The notes beneath the pieces were generated by a model. The model worked only from the letters and a program-made list of their open reading frames with translations. It made no database searches and was not told the origin of the DNA. Below are positions 12,415 to 22,714 of a DNA stretch of 64,000 nucleotides, in pieces. The number at the start of each line of letters is the position of its first letter. Position 1 is the first letter of the stretch. Source of the stretch: Collybiopsis luxurians FD-317 M1 (Eukaryota; Basidiomycota; Agaricomycetes; Agaricales; Omphalotaceae); the NCBI GenBank assembly GCA_000827265.1, contig KN834765.1, positions 203,590-267,589 on the forward strand. Reading direction: 5' to 3'. The position numbers and the translations under genes are program-made.

Positions 12415-14611
12415 TATATCGTACAGTGGAAGCTTTTTACTTAGAAGTCATACCACCAGTATGACCATGTATTTCCATCTCCTTTGGAATCGACCAATAT
12501 TTAGTTATCGAAGGTACGGTAGTGTAAGCTCATCCAAGCGGTATCTGCTATCGAGACCGGTATGGAAATCCACGTATCCACAAACAAATTTCTTATAAGC
12601 ATCCAATGCCGCTTTTTGTGGCTCCAAAATGTGAAGAATCTTCTCGTGTGCCTCGATCGTCTCATGGATTATAGAATGGAATGCATGGCCTTTGCTGCAT
12701 CCGCGAGCACCTGCCAAAAGTGAGATGTGATTGGCGCTTTCTCCGTTGATTTCTTCTTTGTAAATTGAGAGAATATCACTACATCGTTGTCCCATCGTTA
12801 GAAGGGGTGAAGGATGTTCGTTCAGGGCAGTCTGCTTACTTGATATTGACAACGATTACCATCAAGCTTGGGAGCGTTTGGATGAAGGCCTCGACAGGGA
12901 TTTCAGGAGGGAAAGCCGCCAAACCGTAGAGCTCCGGTGCACCAGACATGAGTCGAGCGAATAGGGGATAATTATCGGCCGCAGGAGAAATCTTGTAAAT
13001 CACAGTAAGAGATGAGTCAATTATATAGAAAAATGTATACCTTCATCCCGAGTGCCTGTTTTTCCAGTAAAAGACCGTTGGTCCAATTCAACATCGATAC
13101 CACCATGAAATTTGCCGTGATGCGGGGGAATATACGGGGTGCCTCTTTGAGAAGATCGGCGAGAACGTCCAGGGCATGATCCTCCTGCGGCTGACCACAC
13201 AAAAGTCGCTCGCTAAACACAGTAGCAGGGCTGGTATCCTTCTGGCCTTTGTCGTCGCTGTAAATTGCCGCAGCGGTGAGTAAAGCAATCCACACTTTGG
13301 CAGAGGTGTCTTCTAGGTAGCCATAGGTTGTGGCAGCTATCACAACTCCCCCTGGAATGCACGACCTCAGTTCTTGGGAGCTCTCAGTTACGTAGCCTCT
13401 CTTTTCTGCCTCGTTATAACAAAGCTCGAGGAGCGACAGATCCATGGGTACTTTTCGATAGGGAATTGAGCATCTTGAGAGAAAATACTGTATAGCGGAT
13501 GAGATTTCTTCTTTCTGGCGGAGACGGAAATTGCGATCAGACAACAGGCTGCATTCAGAACCTGAATACTTACTGTGATGCTCGTAGACTGCATCTTGTG
13601 GGGGTGCGAGAGGAGTTGCAGCTCATTTTTATCATCTTTAGAGCTGATGGCAGGAATTATTGTTCATGTAATCTAAGTCTTCATCGGATACCAGATTTGA
13701 ATCGACCGCCTTCAGTACCCAACCAGAATACTCACTGGGATCAATCATCATCATAGGCTGCATTTTGCGGGAGTCTGTGAGAAACTACCCTTGTAATACC
13801 TTAAACCTAATATCCTCGAACGACAGGAATTATTGTTCATGTAATTGGAGGTTCCACATCTGATTCACTGGCGGTGTTGGGGTAAAGAACGAGTAAATGT
13901 GATCAAGACATTCACAGATTCAGAGAGGAGAAGAGGTCGGTTCTATCCAGGTTCCGTGCAAAAGTTTTCATCGCGCAAAAATGGCTCGAGAAGCAACCGG
14001 TTCAGCACTTTTCTCGTGTTTGCTTCCGCCGCTTGCTGTAACTCCCATAGATAATAACAGGTAATTCACCAAGGAGAAGAGTGTACAGTATGCTAGGTTG
14101 CCCAAGCCGTATGTCGAATTTCCGTGCTGGTTGTCTACATCACAAGGGACCGCAGGATATGCTGAACGTTCCGATATCCGATAGGCGGGCCTGATGACTT
14201 CATACCATCTTCTGGTACTTACGACGACGAGACACTATGCGACGTATGGAAGTGGTAGGAACTCCAGTGAAAGAAGGTAAATGTATCCAGTTGTTCAATA
14301 ACGTTCCTTCCCCTCGTCGGGCAGACTTTATAACACCACAGTTGCACCTGATATCTGAAATGGACAGCTCAATCCGCAGAGAAACATCTTTTTGCTATAG
14401 CAGACAACCGTTCAAGCATTTTCAGCATGCTCTCTGCATCTACTGTGACGGTTCCTCCGACCAGTGCTTTTCGAAGACCGGCGATGAAGCAAGTCTAGTC
14501 AAGCATTATTAATTTTTGTCCTGCTTGTCTGAGCTGCACTAGGAACGGTGAAACGTGGTGCCCGTAGTACAATCGATACAGTATCTGGTACAATTCGACA
14601 AGGTCGGAAGA
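12387..14611. repeat. Tandem duplication, unit 1
   Basis: Starts with the 3' end of tRNA-Gly, covers the first terpene synthase and its upstream region, and ends near a shared block (cgacaaggtcggaaga, 14596-14611). The same order recurs in unit 2. Matching blocks include the whole coding region, the promoter-side sequence (about 13660-13960 against 16130-16240), and a block around 14150-14290 against 16705-16895. Boundaries are by eye. Confidence 0.75.
12505..13594 (-). CDS. Sesquiterpene synthase, trichodiene synthase (TRI5) family, copy 1
   Basis: Class I terpene cyclase of the TRI5 family, expected to cyclise farnesyl diphosphate. The product cannot be predicted. Four exons (13594-13574, 13514-13041, 12991-12840, 12778-12505) encode 306 residues. 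The Asp-rich region reads SDDKGQKD rather than a strict DDxxD. The second metal motif NDILSIYKE is a good NSE triad, but its Asn codon is split by the third intron. A late RY pair (DSRYRLDEL) fits the diphosphate sensor. The C-terminus stops about eight residues before copy 2. It lies directly downstream of tRNA-Gly. No P450, transporter or regulator gene is nearby. Confidence 0.88.
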
Positions 14612-14662
14612 CTCCTGGTTTGTTCGGAATAGCTCCCGGAAGCTCGGACCGATTCCTTACTA
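13595..14662. other. Upstream region of terpene synthase copy 1, with gene relic
   Basis: About 1.1 kb with no intact gene. The promoter-proximal part resembles that of copy 2. On the minus strand, around 14390-14520, a short frame reads IAGLRKALVGGTVTVDAES and is then interrupted. Its counterpart in unit 2 (about 17030-17140) reads TAGLREALAAWGNRGIAGIL. This looks like the decayed remains of a coding sequence present before the duplication. Confidence 0.5.
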
Positions 14663-14690
14663 GCCGGGGGTTCGATTCCCCACTAATGCA
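14663..14690 (+). pseudogene. tRNA-Gly 3' fragment (T arm and acceptor 3' side)
   Basis: These 28 nt match 12387-12414 of tRNA-Gly with two differences, covering the T arm, 3' acceptor strand and discriminator. The 5' half, D arm and anticodon arm are absent, so it cannot be a functional tRNA. It marks the start of the second duplicated unit. Confidence 0.88.
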
Positions 14691-14917
14691 TGTCATATAT
14701 TATCTGCTCTTTTCTCAGCAGTGTCCGACATAACATGCGAAGAAATTGCCTTATCGCGATCTTCCAAGTTCCAACACAAACATCTTCAGAGTTGAATCTA
14801 ACTATGTAATCAGCCAGCACGTCGTACGGCAGGAGACTGCACGAATGACTATATACTGATCTTTATTTACTTTGACTTCACAGGGCACTATACTATGTAT
14901 AGGAAATCTATCAATAT

Positions 14918-16050
14918 CTAATCATCGATGGGATCATTGGCCTTCGCAATGAAAGGCAAAGCAAGCTCATCCAAACGGTATCTGTTTTCAAGACCGGTAT
15001 GGAAATCCACGTATCCGCAAGCAAATTTCATATAAGCATCCGTTGCCGCTTTGTTTGGTTCCAGGATCCGAAGGATCTTCTCGTGTGCCTCTATCGTCTC
15101 GTGAATTATAGAATGGAGTGCGTGGCCTTTGTTGCATCCACGAGAATCAGCCAAAAGTGAGATATAGTTGTTACTTTCTCCGCTGATTTCTTCTTTGTAA
15201 ATCGATAGAATATCACTATGATGGTCCGGTTGTCAGAAGAAGAAAAAAAGAGTGTTCGTTCATGGCAGTTTACTTACTTGACATTGATGACGATGAGCAT
15301 CAAGCTTGGGAGCGTTTGAATGAAAGCCTCAACCGGAATGTCGGGAGGGAAAGCCGCCAAACCGTAGAGCTCGGGTGCGCCAGATATAAGTCGAGCGAAT
15401 GTGGGATAATTATCAGCCGCAGAAGAAATCTTATAAAACATTGCCGACAGTAAGTGTTTCTGTCCAGACAGATCAATTATAGGGAAAGATGTATACCTTC
15501 ATATCAAGGGCTTGTTTTTCCATTAAAAGACCATTGGTATAATTCAACATCGATACCACCATGAAATTTGCCGTGATACGAGGAAATATACGGGGTGCCT
15601 CCTTAAGAAGATCGGCAAGAGCGTCCAGAACATGATCTTCCTGCGGCTGACCAGCTAAAAGACGTTCGCTAAACACACTAGCCGGCCTGGTATCCTTTTG
15701 GCCTTTGTCGTCGCTGAACAGTGCCGTAGCAGTGAGCAGAGCGATCCACACTTTAGCAGAGGTATCTTCCAGGTGGCCATAGGTTGTGGTCGCTATGATA
15801 ACTCCTCCTGGAATGTAGGACTTCAGTTCTTCGGAGCCTTTAGTGATGTAGCCCCTCTTTTCTGCTTCGTTATAACAAAGCTCGAGGAGCGACAGGTCCA
15901 TGGGTACTTTCCGATAGGGAAACGAGCACCTGGAGAGAAAATATTGTATCGCGGAAGAGATTTCCTGTTTCTGGCAGAAACAAAAACCGTTGTCAGACTA
16001 CAGGCTGCGTTCAGAACCTGAACACTTACTGTAATGCTCATAGACTGCAT
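14918..16050 (-). CDS. Sesquiterpene synthase, TRI5 family, copy 2
   Basis: Paralogue of copy 1 with exons 16050-16030, 15970-15497, 15429-15278 and 15215-14918, 314 residues. Exons 1, 2 and 3 have exactly the same lengths as in copy 1. By eye about 85 percent of exon 2 residues are identical. SDDKGQKD, the split-codon NDILSIYKE and ENRYRLDEL are kept, so both copies look catalytically competent. It extends further at the C-terminus (AKANDPIDD). Differences cluster in positions that could line the active site (IYSDD against LFSDD, NWTNG against NYTNG), so products may differ; this is inference. Confidence 0.88.
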
Positions 16051-17591
16051 TTTGTGGGGACTCGAGAAAATTTGTGGCTCTTCTTATAGTCTGTAGACTT
16101 CATCTCCTCGACCGATAGGAATAGCCGTTCGTGTAATCGGAGTCTTCCTTGGATACCGCGTCTGAATCCACGGCGATATTTGGACGTTGAGCGTAAATGC
16201 GATAAAGAAATTGACCGTTTCAGAGAGAGGGAGTACTTATTCCAGTTATTATTAATACACCGGAGAAGAGGCCGGTTCAAACTAATAATATCGCGACCAG
16301 TGTCGTTCTTGTTCTCGAAGGGGAGAGGGTTCGTGCGAAGGAGGACCACGAGTCGAAAAGAGAACTCACCCTTCCTTAAATCGCAATTGTTTACCGCTTC
16401 TGACCGATCAAAATTTCGGTCATTAAAGTTGAAGGTAAATCAGGAAAGGGAGCCTTACCTCTTTCCGAGGTTCCGTGCAGAAGTTTTTACCGCGCTCGAG
16501 AGTGATTATCCCCCGCAATCGACTCTGTATCTTTCTCCTGTCCGTGCATAGCGCCTCTGTCGCTCATCGTAAGTGGCTCTCACGGACATCAACGGGTTTT
16601 GAAACAAAGCAGAGGGGAATATACACTAGACTGACTGATACGTTGCCGGGCTGCATGTTAAACTCAAAGCTTGTTGCTCGTGTACACCCTCCAATACGGG
16701 AATCATAGGAAAGACCGTAGGATTTACTGAACATTCTGAGATCCGATGGGCGAGCTTTTTCTGAATGCCGATCTTCCTGAGTGGCGGAGAAACTGAGCCC
16801 GGAACGTGACATCGCTTCATACCATCTTCTAGTATGATGGAAAAACACTATGCAACGGATGAAAGTAGTAGCAACGCCAGTGAAAGAAAGTGAACGTACG
16901 TACCCAAGTGTGGAACTATCCGTCGGCTGTCGGGCGGACCTGAAACTATTATCTTACGTCTGGTTCTCTCTTACACACCAATTGGTTGTCGTGAAACTTC
17001 CTCGCTGAGAGACATCTTTCATTAAACAGCCGCCCGAAAATGTTCGGAGTTCTCTGCGTTCGTTGTAAGGATTCCAGCAATTCCCCGATTTCCCCAAGCA
17101 GCCAGCGCTTCGCGAAGACCGGCGGTGGTGCATGTTTCGCATCATGAAGGCATTCGTCCAAATTGTCTGAGGTAGATTAAGCACATCGGATTGTCGTACC
17201 TACGTGCGGAACATCCCGGTGCAACTTCCACTATAGTACGACAAGGTCGGAAGAATTCTCACCCTTGGCTGCTCACCACTCAGGACTGGAATCGGCAAGT
17301 TTAAATATCGATAAGGTACTTTGATTCGCGCGAACTATGTCAATTTGGAAGGTCCGCAGTCGAGTATGTGAACTCTCTCAAGTTCTGAAGATTCGAATAT
17401 GTCAAGTTTGTTGAGATTAACGCCGAGTGTCCATTGGGCATGAAATGAGTTATAAGGAAATTACAAACTATGTTCACAAGGATCTGTCAGCTAAGAACGT
17501 CAAGCCATACTCATCGACATAGAACGCACCGGAAAGTGGTATATACGGTTTAACAAAGCTTCCAATCCTCCAGTGTCGCAGGATGCCAGAA
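16051..17591. other. Upstream region of terpene synthase copy 2 and intergenic DNA
   Basis: About 1.5 kb. The part up to 17254 is the unit 2 counterpart of the copy 1 upstream region, including the minus-strand relic near 17030-17140. From 17255 to 17591 I see no gene or repeat. Confidence 0.5.
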
Positions 17592-17963
17592 CTATGACTC
17601 TGCCTTCAGAGCCCTTGTGGGAACTGGAAGGAAGAAAGAGGAAGTGATATTTACAACAGTCTCTCTCTCAGAAGGTATCCCAAGAACGTACCAATAAGGG
17701 GATGCAACTGAGCCATATAGGTGACCATCCACATCAAGTAGCATGCTGCAAGCGCAAGTAGAATAGACGTCCGGATAAGTCTACAAATCGAAATAGGGTG
17801 GGATAGTCCAGGTTCAGACGAATCAGCTGGCAAGTGCGAGGGAACAGTCATGAAAGTTGAAAGCGTACACTTGCTGTGGTCCTTTCGGAATGAATAATGC
17901 AGCGCAGACCATCAATCCTACGACAACAACGAGGACGAAGAGTATAGGGAGAACAGAAAGCAT
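17592..17963 (-). CDS. V-type proton ATPase subunit e (Vma9-like)
   Basis: A small membrane subunit of the V0 sector of the vacuolar proton pump. Three exons (17963-17869, 17780-17692, 17623-17592) give 71 residues, a normal length. Two membrane helices are visible: PILFVLVVVVGLMVCAALF and LALAACYLMWMVTYMAQL, separated by the conserved FIPKGPQQ...LIRTS. The family hallmark YLMWMVTYMAQLHPLI is clear and the tail is PTRALKAES. The gene is below common length cut-offs and is easily missed because of its introns. Confidence 0.93.
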
Positions 17964-18167
17964 ATTGGGCGGAAACTTGACTTGGGTGGTGGTGGAAGTG
18001 AAGGAATGCTCTGCTGCGAAATTAAGCGCCGGGTTCAAGCCGCAGCGGTAATTTTCCTCAACTACTGCAAAGTAAAATAAGCGCAGTAGTACAAATAGCA
18101 CCGATAACAATTAGGTAGAGCTCTAGACATAAATAACAGATGACGATAAACAAGCAAGACAACACTA

Positions 18168-20863
18168 TTATTCTTCTTTAGGTTCTGTAAATACGTCCAC
18201 TGGTGGTGGATCCTCCGACGGTAACACAGTCTTCTCATCCAACACAACATCAACCCCCTCTCCTACATCTTTATCCTCACCTTCGCCTCCACCTTCAACA
18301 CCTTCCTCAATCACACACCCCTCGTCTCTCAGAATCGGCCACGTTCTTTCCTTAATATCCCAATTTTCCGATAACGCCAGCATCTTTAGAATCTGCGTCT
18401 CATGCGAAGTATGGAGCGTTCGCCGGAATGACCTGGAGATGAAGGAAGAGACGAGGTGTAATGGCCAAGAAGGGGGTAGAGTTTGAATGACCTGTGAGTG
18501 TGCAGAAGAGGTTCATTTACGTCAATAAAGCTTAGGATTTCGTGTAAGAAAAGTTGCTTACATCTTCAACATCTAAATGGATTCCCTGAGAATTGAGCAA
18601 CCGAGCGACTTGTTGCTGCTCAACAATACCCGCCTCCTTCGTTGCCTCACCACCACCAATCTTCATATAAACCTCCAAAAGTATCTTCAACAACTCAGCA
18701 TTCGTGGGACCTGCGTCATCGTCTCCTTTACCAGGCCTACCCGCCGTAATCGCGTTATCTTTCCAAGCACTCAAGCCGTCCGTATTCTCCGCAATCGAGC
18801 GTCGTAATCGAGCGGGAATGACCTCCCTCCCGCCGTTACCCCCGCCGTTCCTCCCTGTGCAATAAGCCTCCGCAGAGGCACCATCTCTGACATCATCAAC
18901 AAGGCACTCAAGTACTGTGCGGTGATTGCCTAACTTCGACTCGAGGATGGCGAGCTCTAGGCTAAGAATCGGTTTCTGTCCGGCTTTCGCAGCTTTGCCA
19001 TCCACGTGAAAGTCAAGGATGCGTTCCTTGATCACAGAAGCATCATACAGTGCCGAGGTCTGCAGAAATAGTAGAGATTTTAGTCGGGCACGTTTAGAAG
19101 GGGAGTCGGGAGTTGTGGAGGCAAAGTAGGATGCAAACGGAGGAGGTGCGGAAGGGATGGAAGATTGAGAAGAGGTAGCAGACGATGATGACGATGAGTA
19201 AGAGGCAGCTGGAACGAGAGAAAACAAATTAAACAAAGCGGGGTATTTCAAAATATTCAGATGCACCTTTTGCCCTCCATAGTCTTTCTACTGCTTCCTC
19301 ATTCTTCAAATATCCCAACACCTCGTCTATACAAGTCGAGGCGTACTCCATGTGAATCTCTCTAGCCTAGAGACAATTTAGAGCTTCGAGTATCTTAATA
19401 GCGGGAAAACCTACCTTGTTTCCTCGTTGCAAGATCATATATTCCAGGTATTGCACCGCGGCCACAGGATTCGCTTCCTTTATACGAGATAAAAGATCTT
19501 GGTCCATTTCCATGTCCTCAATGCTTTTATTATTCTGATGGGTTTGACGGCGTTTACCGGTTGCGCGGGTTGGCCCACGGGAAGATACGAGGAGCTGCAG
19601 GGGCCGTAAGAAAATGCTTCGAGGAATTAGAGCAAAACTACCTTGAGCCCTTGTTCAGGATCCCGACTCTCATGCATTAACCACAAAGCCCATTTTTGTG
19701 TCAACTGCATCTGTGCCGGTGACTTGTCGGGACGTTCGTTCAACTGCGTAAGATGGGCGACCAAATCCGCCGTAGGATTTGGGATATCTTCGTCTACCCA
19801 AATACCATCAATGAGTCTGGAAATGGAGACTTAAAACAAAGCAATAAGATAATAGTTATCGACGCACTTTGCCCATATATCCAACAACTTTTCATCAACT
19901 TCCGCTTGCTTGTACAACAGATCTCCCGCTTGCTTATACAGCAAGCATAGTGCATTGTACTGCCCATTCTTGATCAACACCGGCTCAACTTCAGATATGA
20001 TGACGTTGTGCGCTTCACTCAGGAGCACATAAAGATCTTGAGTCTTTTCGCTCTTCGCAAACAACTTGACAAGAATGGTGTCCACGACGGCATATTCCTC
20101 GGACCTTGACGATCCTGCTCCTCCTCCCCCTCCCGATTTATTTTGGTTCTCCAGTACCCGTCTCGTCCTCCACTTTCTCAAAAACGCCTCGAGCATATCT
20201 TCCGCCGCCGTGAACAGAATCTTACGCAGTTCCGATGTCGATGGGGCCTCTCGGGTATTTGGAGAAAGATGCGGAGAATAATTCCTGACTAGGTTGGCGG
20301 CAACTGATTAGTTTGCAACGAGGAGGAGGAGGAGGGGGGTGATTGAGAGAATTAAGATGAATAGAATTTTGCAATGGGAAGCAGTGGGTTACTTGATTCA
20401 AGTACTTACTTAATTCTTCAACTGAGCTCTCCGTTGGCATATGCTCTGCGACGCCAGAGTACATGTTGACTGTATCATTTTCGCCGTAAAGGTCACCGCG
20501 TAGGTCGGGGAAGAAGCTTACGAGGACGCGGGGGTCAAGTTCACCGTCGAAGAGATGTTTTCCTGCGTTTTCGAATATGGTTTCTTTGAAGTACTGGAAA
20601 CCTATTCGTTGATAGATATACTGTAATTGCTCTTTCTGAACGGTATCGGTAAGTAATGTGAGATATTAGAGACCAGCGTTATGCCGTACCTCAGCCTGGT
20701 CAACGGGGACACCGCCGTAGAGCTGTCTTCTGGCTTCTTGGTCAGCCAAGTCCGCCGCATGCTCAAGGCGATGGCTTTCAAGTAGAGATTCAACTTGAGA
20801 TAGAAACGTAGTTGGGACCAGGGACCGTACAGATTGGCGTCCTAGAAGAAGCAGACGAGACAT
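18168..20863 (-). CDS. Vps39/Vam6/TGFBRAP1-family tethering protein lacking the N-terminal CNH domain
   Basis: Family members are core subunits of HOPS or CORVET, which tether endosomes and vacuoles. The frame starts MSRLLLLGRQSVRSLVPTTF, the point where full-length members leave the CNH beta-propeller. It continues through helical repeats: QYIYQRIGFQYFKETIFENA, RVLVSFFPDLRGDLY, LRKWRTRRVLENQ, ALCLLYKQAGDLLYKQAEVD, and VQYLEYMILQRGNKAREIHM. The C-terminal domain ends SFRRTLHTSHETQIL before an acidic tail. At least seven introns are needed. Only 127 bp separate its first ATG from the RMI1 stop, so no room exists for a CNH domain upstream. Whether the product is functional is uncertain. Confidence 0.82.
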
Positions 20864-20990
20864 GCATTGGGCGGTGGTCGTAGAGAATGAACGTACGGGC
20901 CGGATAAGCGCCTCTCATCCGAGCATATACAGAAAAATCTATCTTTACAACATATACAGGCTAAATATCCATCCAAAGCGAAAAAAATTA

Positions 20991-22587
20991 TTAGTCCGAA
21001 TCCGACAAATCTATAACCTCCCCCATCTGGATAACTGGACGAGCAGCCGTCCGTCGTCGCACATGCCTTGTTGGAACCGGGACATTTTCCTTGTCCTCTT
21101 CCTCGTCATCGTCAATAGTAATCACCTCTGTACTGACGACATGATAAGATGCAGAACTAGGTTCATCAGTCGAGAATCGTGTCGCGCCCATACTCGAACC
21201 AGCTGCCGCCTGAGCTGACGGAGTTGGCATGGATTTCGTACCCTGCTCAATCTCAATCTGCGCAGCTTCTTCAAAGAATGACGAAGGTAAATCCTCAAAC
21301 ATGTCATCGTAATCGCTGTCTGCGGCTTTTTCTTTGCCTTTATCGGGGGATGGTAAATTGGCAGACGAAGTACTTGTCCGCGCTCGCGCGGGCATGGGCT
21401 TGATAGGCCTAGCGGCAACTTGCCAGTTCTCCTCATCTTCGTCGTCGCTCTGAATTATGGTCGGGCCCGCATTCCCGGGTCGTAGAGGAGACAACGAAAG
21501 CGCTTCTCCGACAGCTTTAGCCGAACTCGATGCTCTTTGGGTATCATTAAAGAAAGTGGAAGAAGAGGTGACTGAGGAAGCTGGAGCATTGGGCACTCGT
21601 CGTCTTCTAGGTTGATCCTCATCATCGGAGTGAGGATGAACACTGCCAATAAGGGTAGGAGAGGGAGGTGGCGATATTTCACGCAAAGGGGATCGTATAT
21701 CCCCATTATTCGGTGGATTTTGTGCGGTTTCGCGATCGAGATTTGGTTCGGGTAAGCTACAAGAATATATTTCACGCGTAAGAAATGCAATCAAAGGACG
21801 AACGCGTTCAAGCTTACCCTAGTCGCTGTCTCAGTCCGCGCGCGAACTCTGCTCCTTGGTGCATTTCGCGATCCGCCACATGTTGCCCCTTCAAAGTAAT
21901 GTTTCGCGGCTCCAGAAAAATTACGCCTCTACGCACTTCTGCATTCTGGATCTGCAGCTGAAATCAAGGGGTAAATAGCAAGTCAAACAGATTGAATGAT
22001 TACCTACTTTGTACCCGAGTGGCGTAACACCGAGGACGAGCTCGGGAATTGGACGATATTCTGCAGCTTGCAATGTTGTGGCTCCGTCACTGATTTGCAG
22101 CTTGAGCATCGACCGACTGTAACTTGGAATGGGACCTTCGCCTTCAACCTCGCCATCGGCTTCGCCTTCCTGCTCTTCACCTGCTTCTCTTCTTTCCTCT
22201 CTCAAGAGCCGAGTCTTGTTAAGATTATGTGCGCTAGTTCCAACATCGGTGATGGCTTCTATTTGCACAAGAATTGGACCTGTGAGTTTGGAAATTTTGG
22301 TCTCAGGGTTTGCAACGTTCAGGGGTATGCCGGTGCCCTGAATCATGGAATCGCGAAGGTCAGATTCTAGGAGTTGATACTCTACTTCCTGAATGATCTG
22401 CTGCATATCAGTAGCTGGATTGAGATGCTTTTCGTCGATAATCCAGTCATAGCAGGCTTGGAGCCACTCCTGAAAGAAAGACAAGTTGAGATTTGAGAAA
22501 ATGAAGAGCATTGAGTGAGCTTACAGGATCAATATCAGGTTTTGGATAATGGGATCTGAGCCAGTCTGTGATAGCTTTGGGGGGCAT
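20991..22587 (-). CDS. RMI1: RecQ-mediated genome instability protein 1 (RMI1)
   Basis: OB-fold partner of the RecQ helicase-topoisomerase III complex that dissolves double Holliday junctions. The start at 22587 gives MPPKAITDWLRSHYPKPDID, followed across an intron by EWLQACYDWIIDEKH. The OB-fold core is marked by GTGIPLNVANPETKISK, GPILVQIEAITDVG and TPLGYK, joined over an intron to VRRGVIFLEPRNITLKGQ. The long second half is acidic and Ser/Pro-rich (SDDEDEENWQV, ITIDDDEEEDKENVP), ending VIDLSDSD, which could be a SUMO-interacting motif. Divergent from NOM1. Confidence 0.9.
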
Positions 22588-22714
22588 GATTGGAGAAGAC
22601 GATGGTAAGAGATCAAGTCAAGACGCGCTCTGAATCTGAGCCCATTCCATCGCGGTCACGTTTTTTTTTTAGTCCGGGCCGAATTCGGTCTTAATTTTCT
22701 CAGACACTTCCTGG
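22588..22714. promoter_or_regulatory. Divergent promoter, RMI1 / NOM1
   Basis: 127 bp between start codons. It contains a run of T (22661-22670) next to GTCCGGGCCGAATTCGG, a GC-rich block. Such a short gap implies shared regulatory DNA. Confidence 0.5.

Larger units (their letters stand above)
14663..17254. repeat. Tandem duplication, unit 2
   Basis: Begins with the tRNA 3' fragment, then the second terpene synthase on the minus strand and its upstream region, ending near the shared block at 17238-17254. It is somewhat longer than unit 1 and diverged through point changes and small insertions. Intron positions and lengths of exons 1 to 3 are the same in both synthase copies. Confidence 0.75.

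Noticed and set aside
14499..14733. Second tRNA gene
   Set aside because: Only the T arm and 3' acceptor strand match; no D arm or anticodon arm can be built upstream.
12330..18110. A full terpenoid biosynthetic gene cluster
   Set aside because: Only the two synthases are present. Neighbours are a tRNA, a V-ATPase subunit and trafficking genes; no P450, transporter or regulator was seen.
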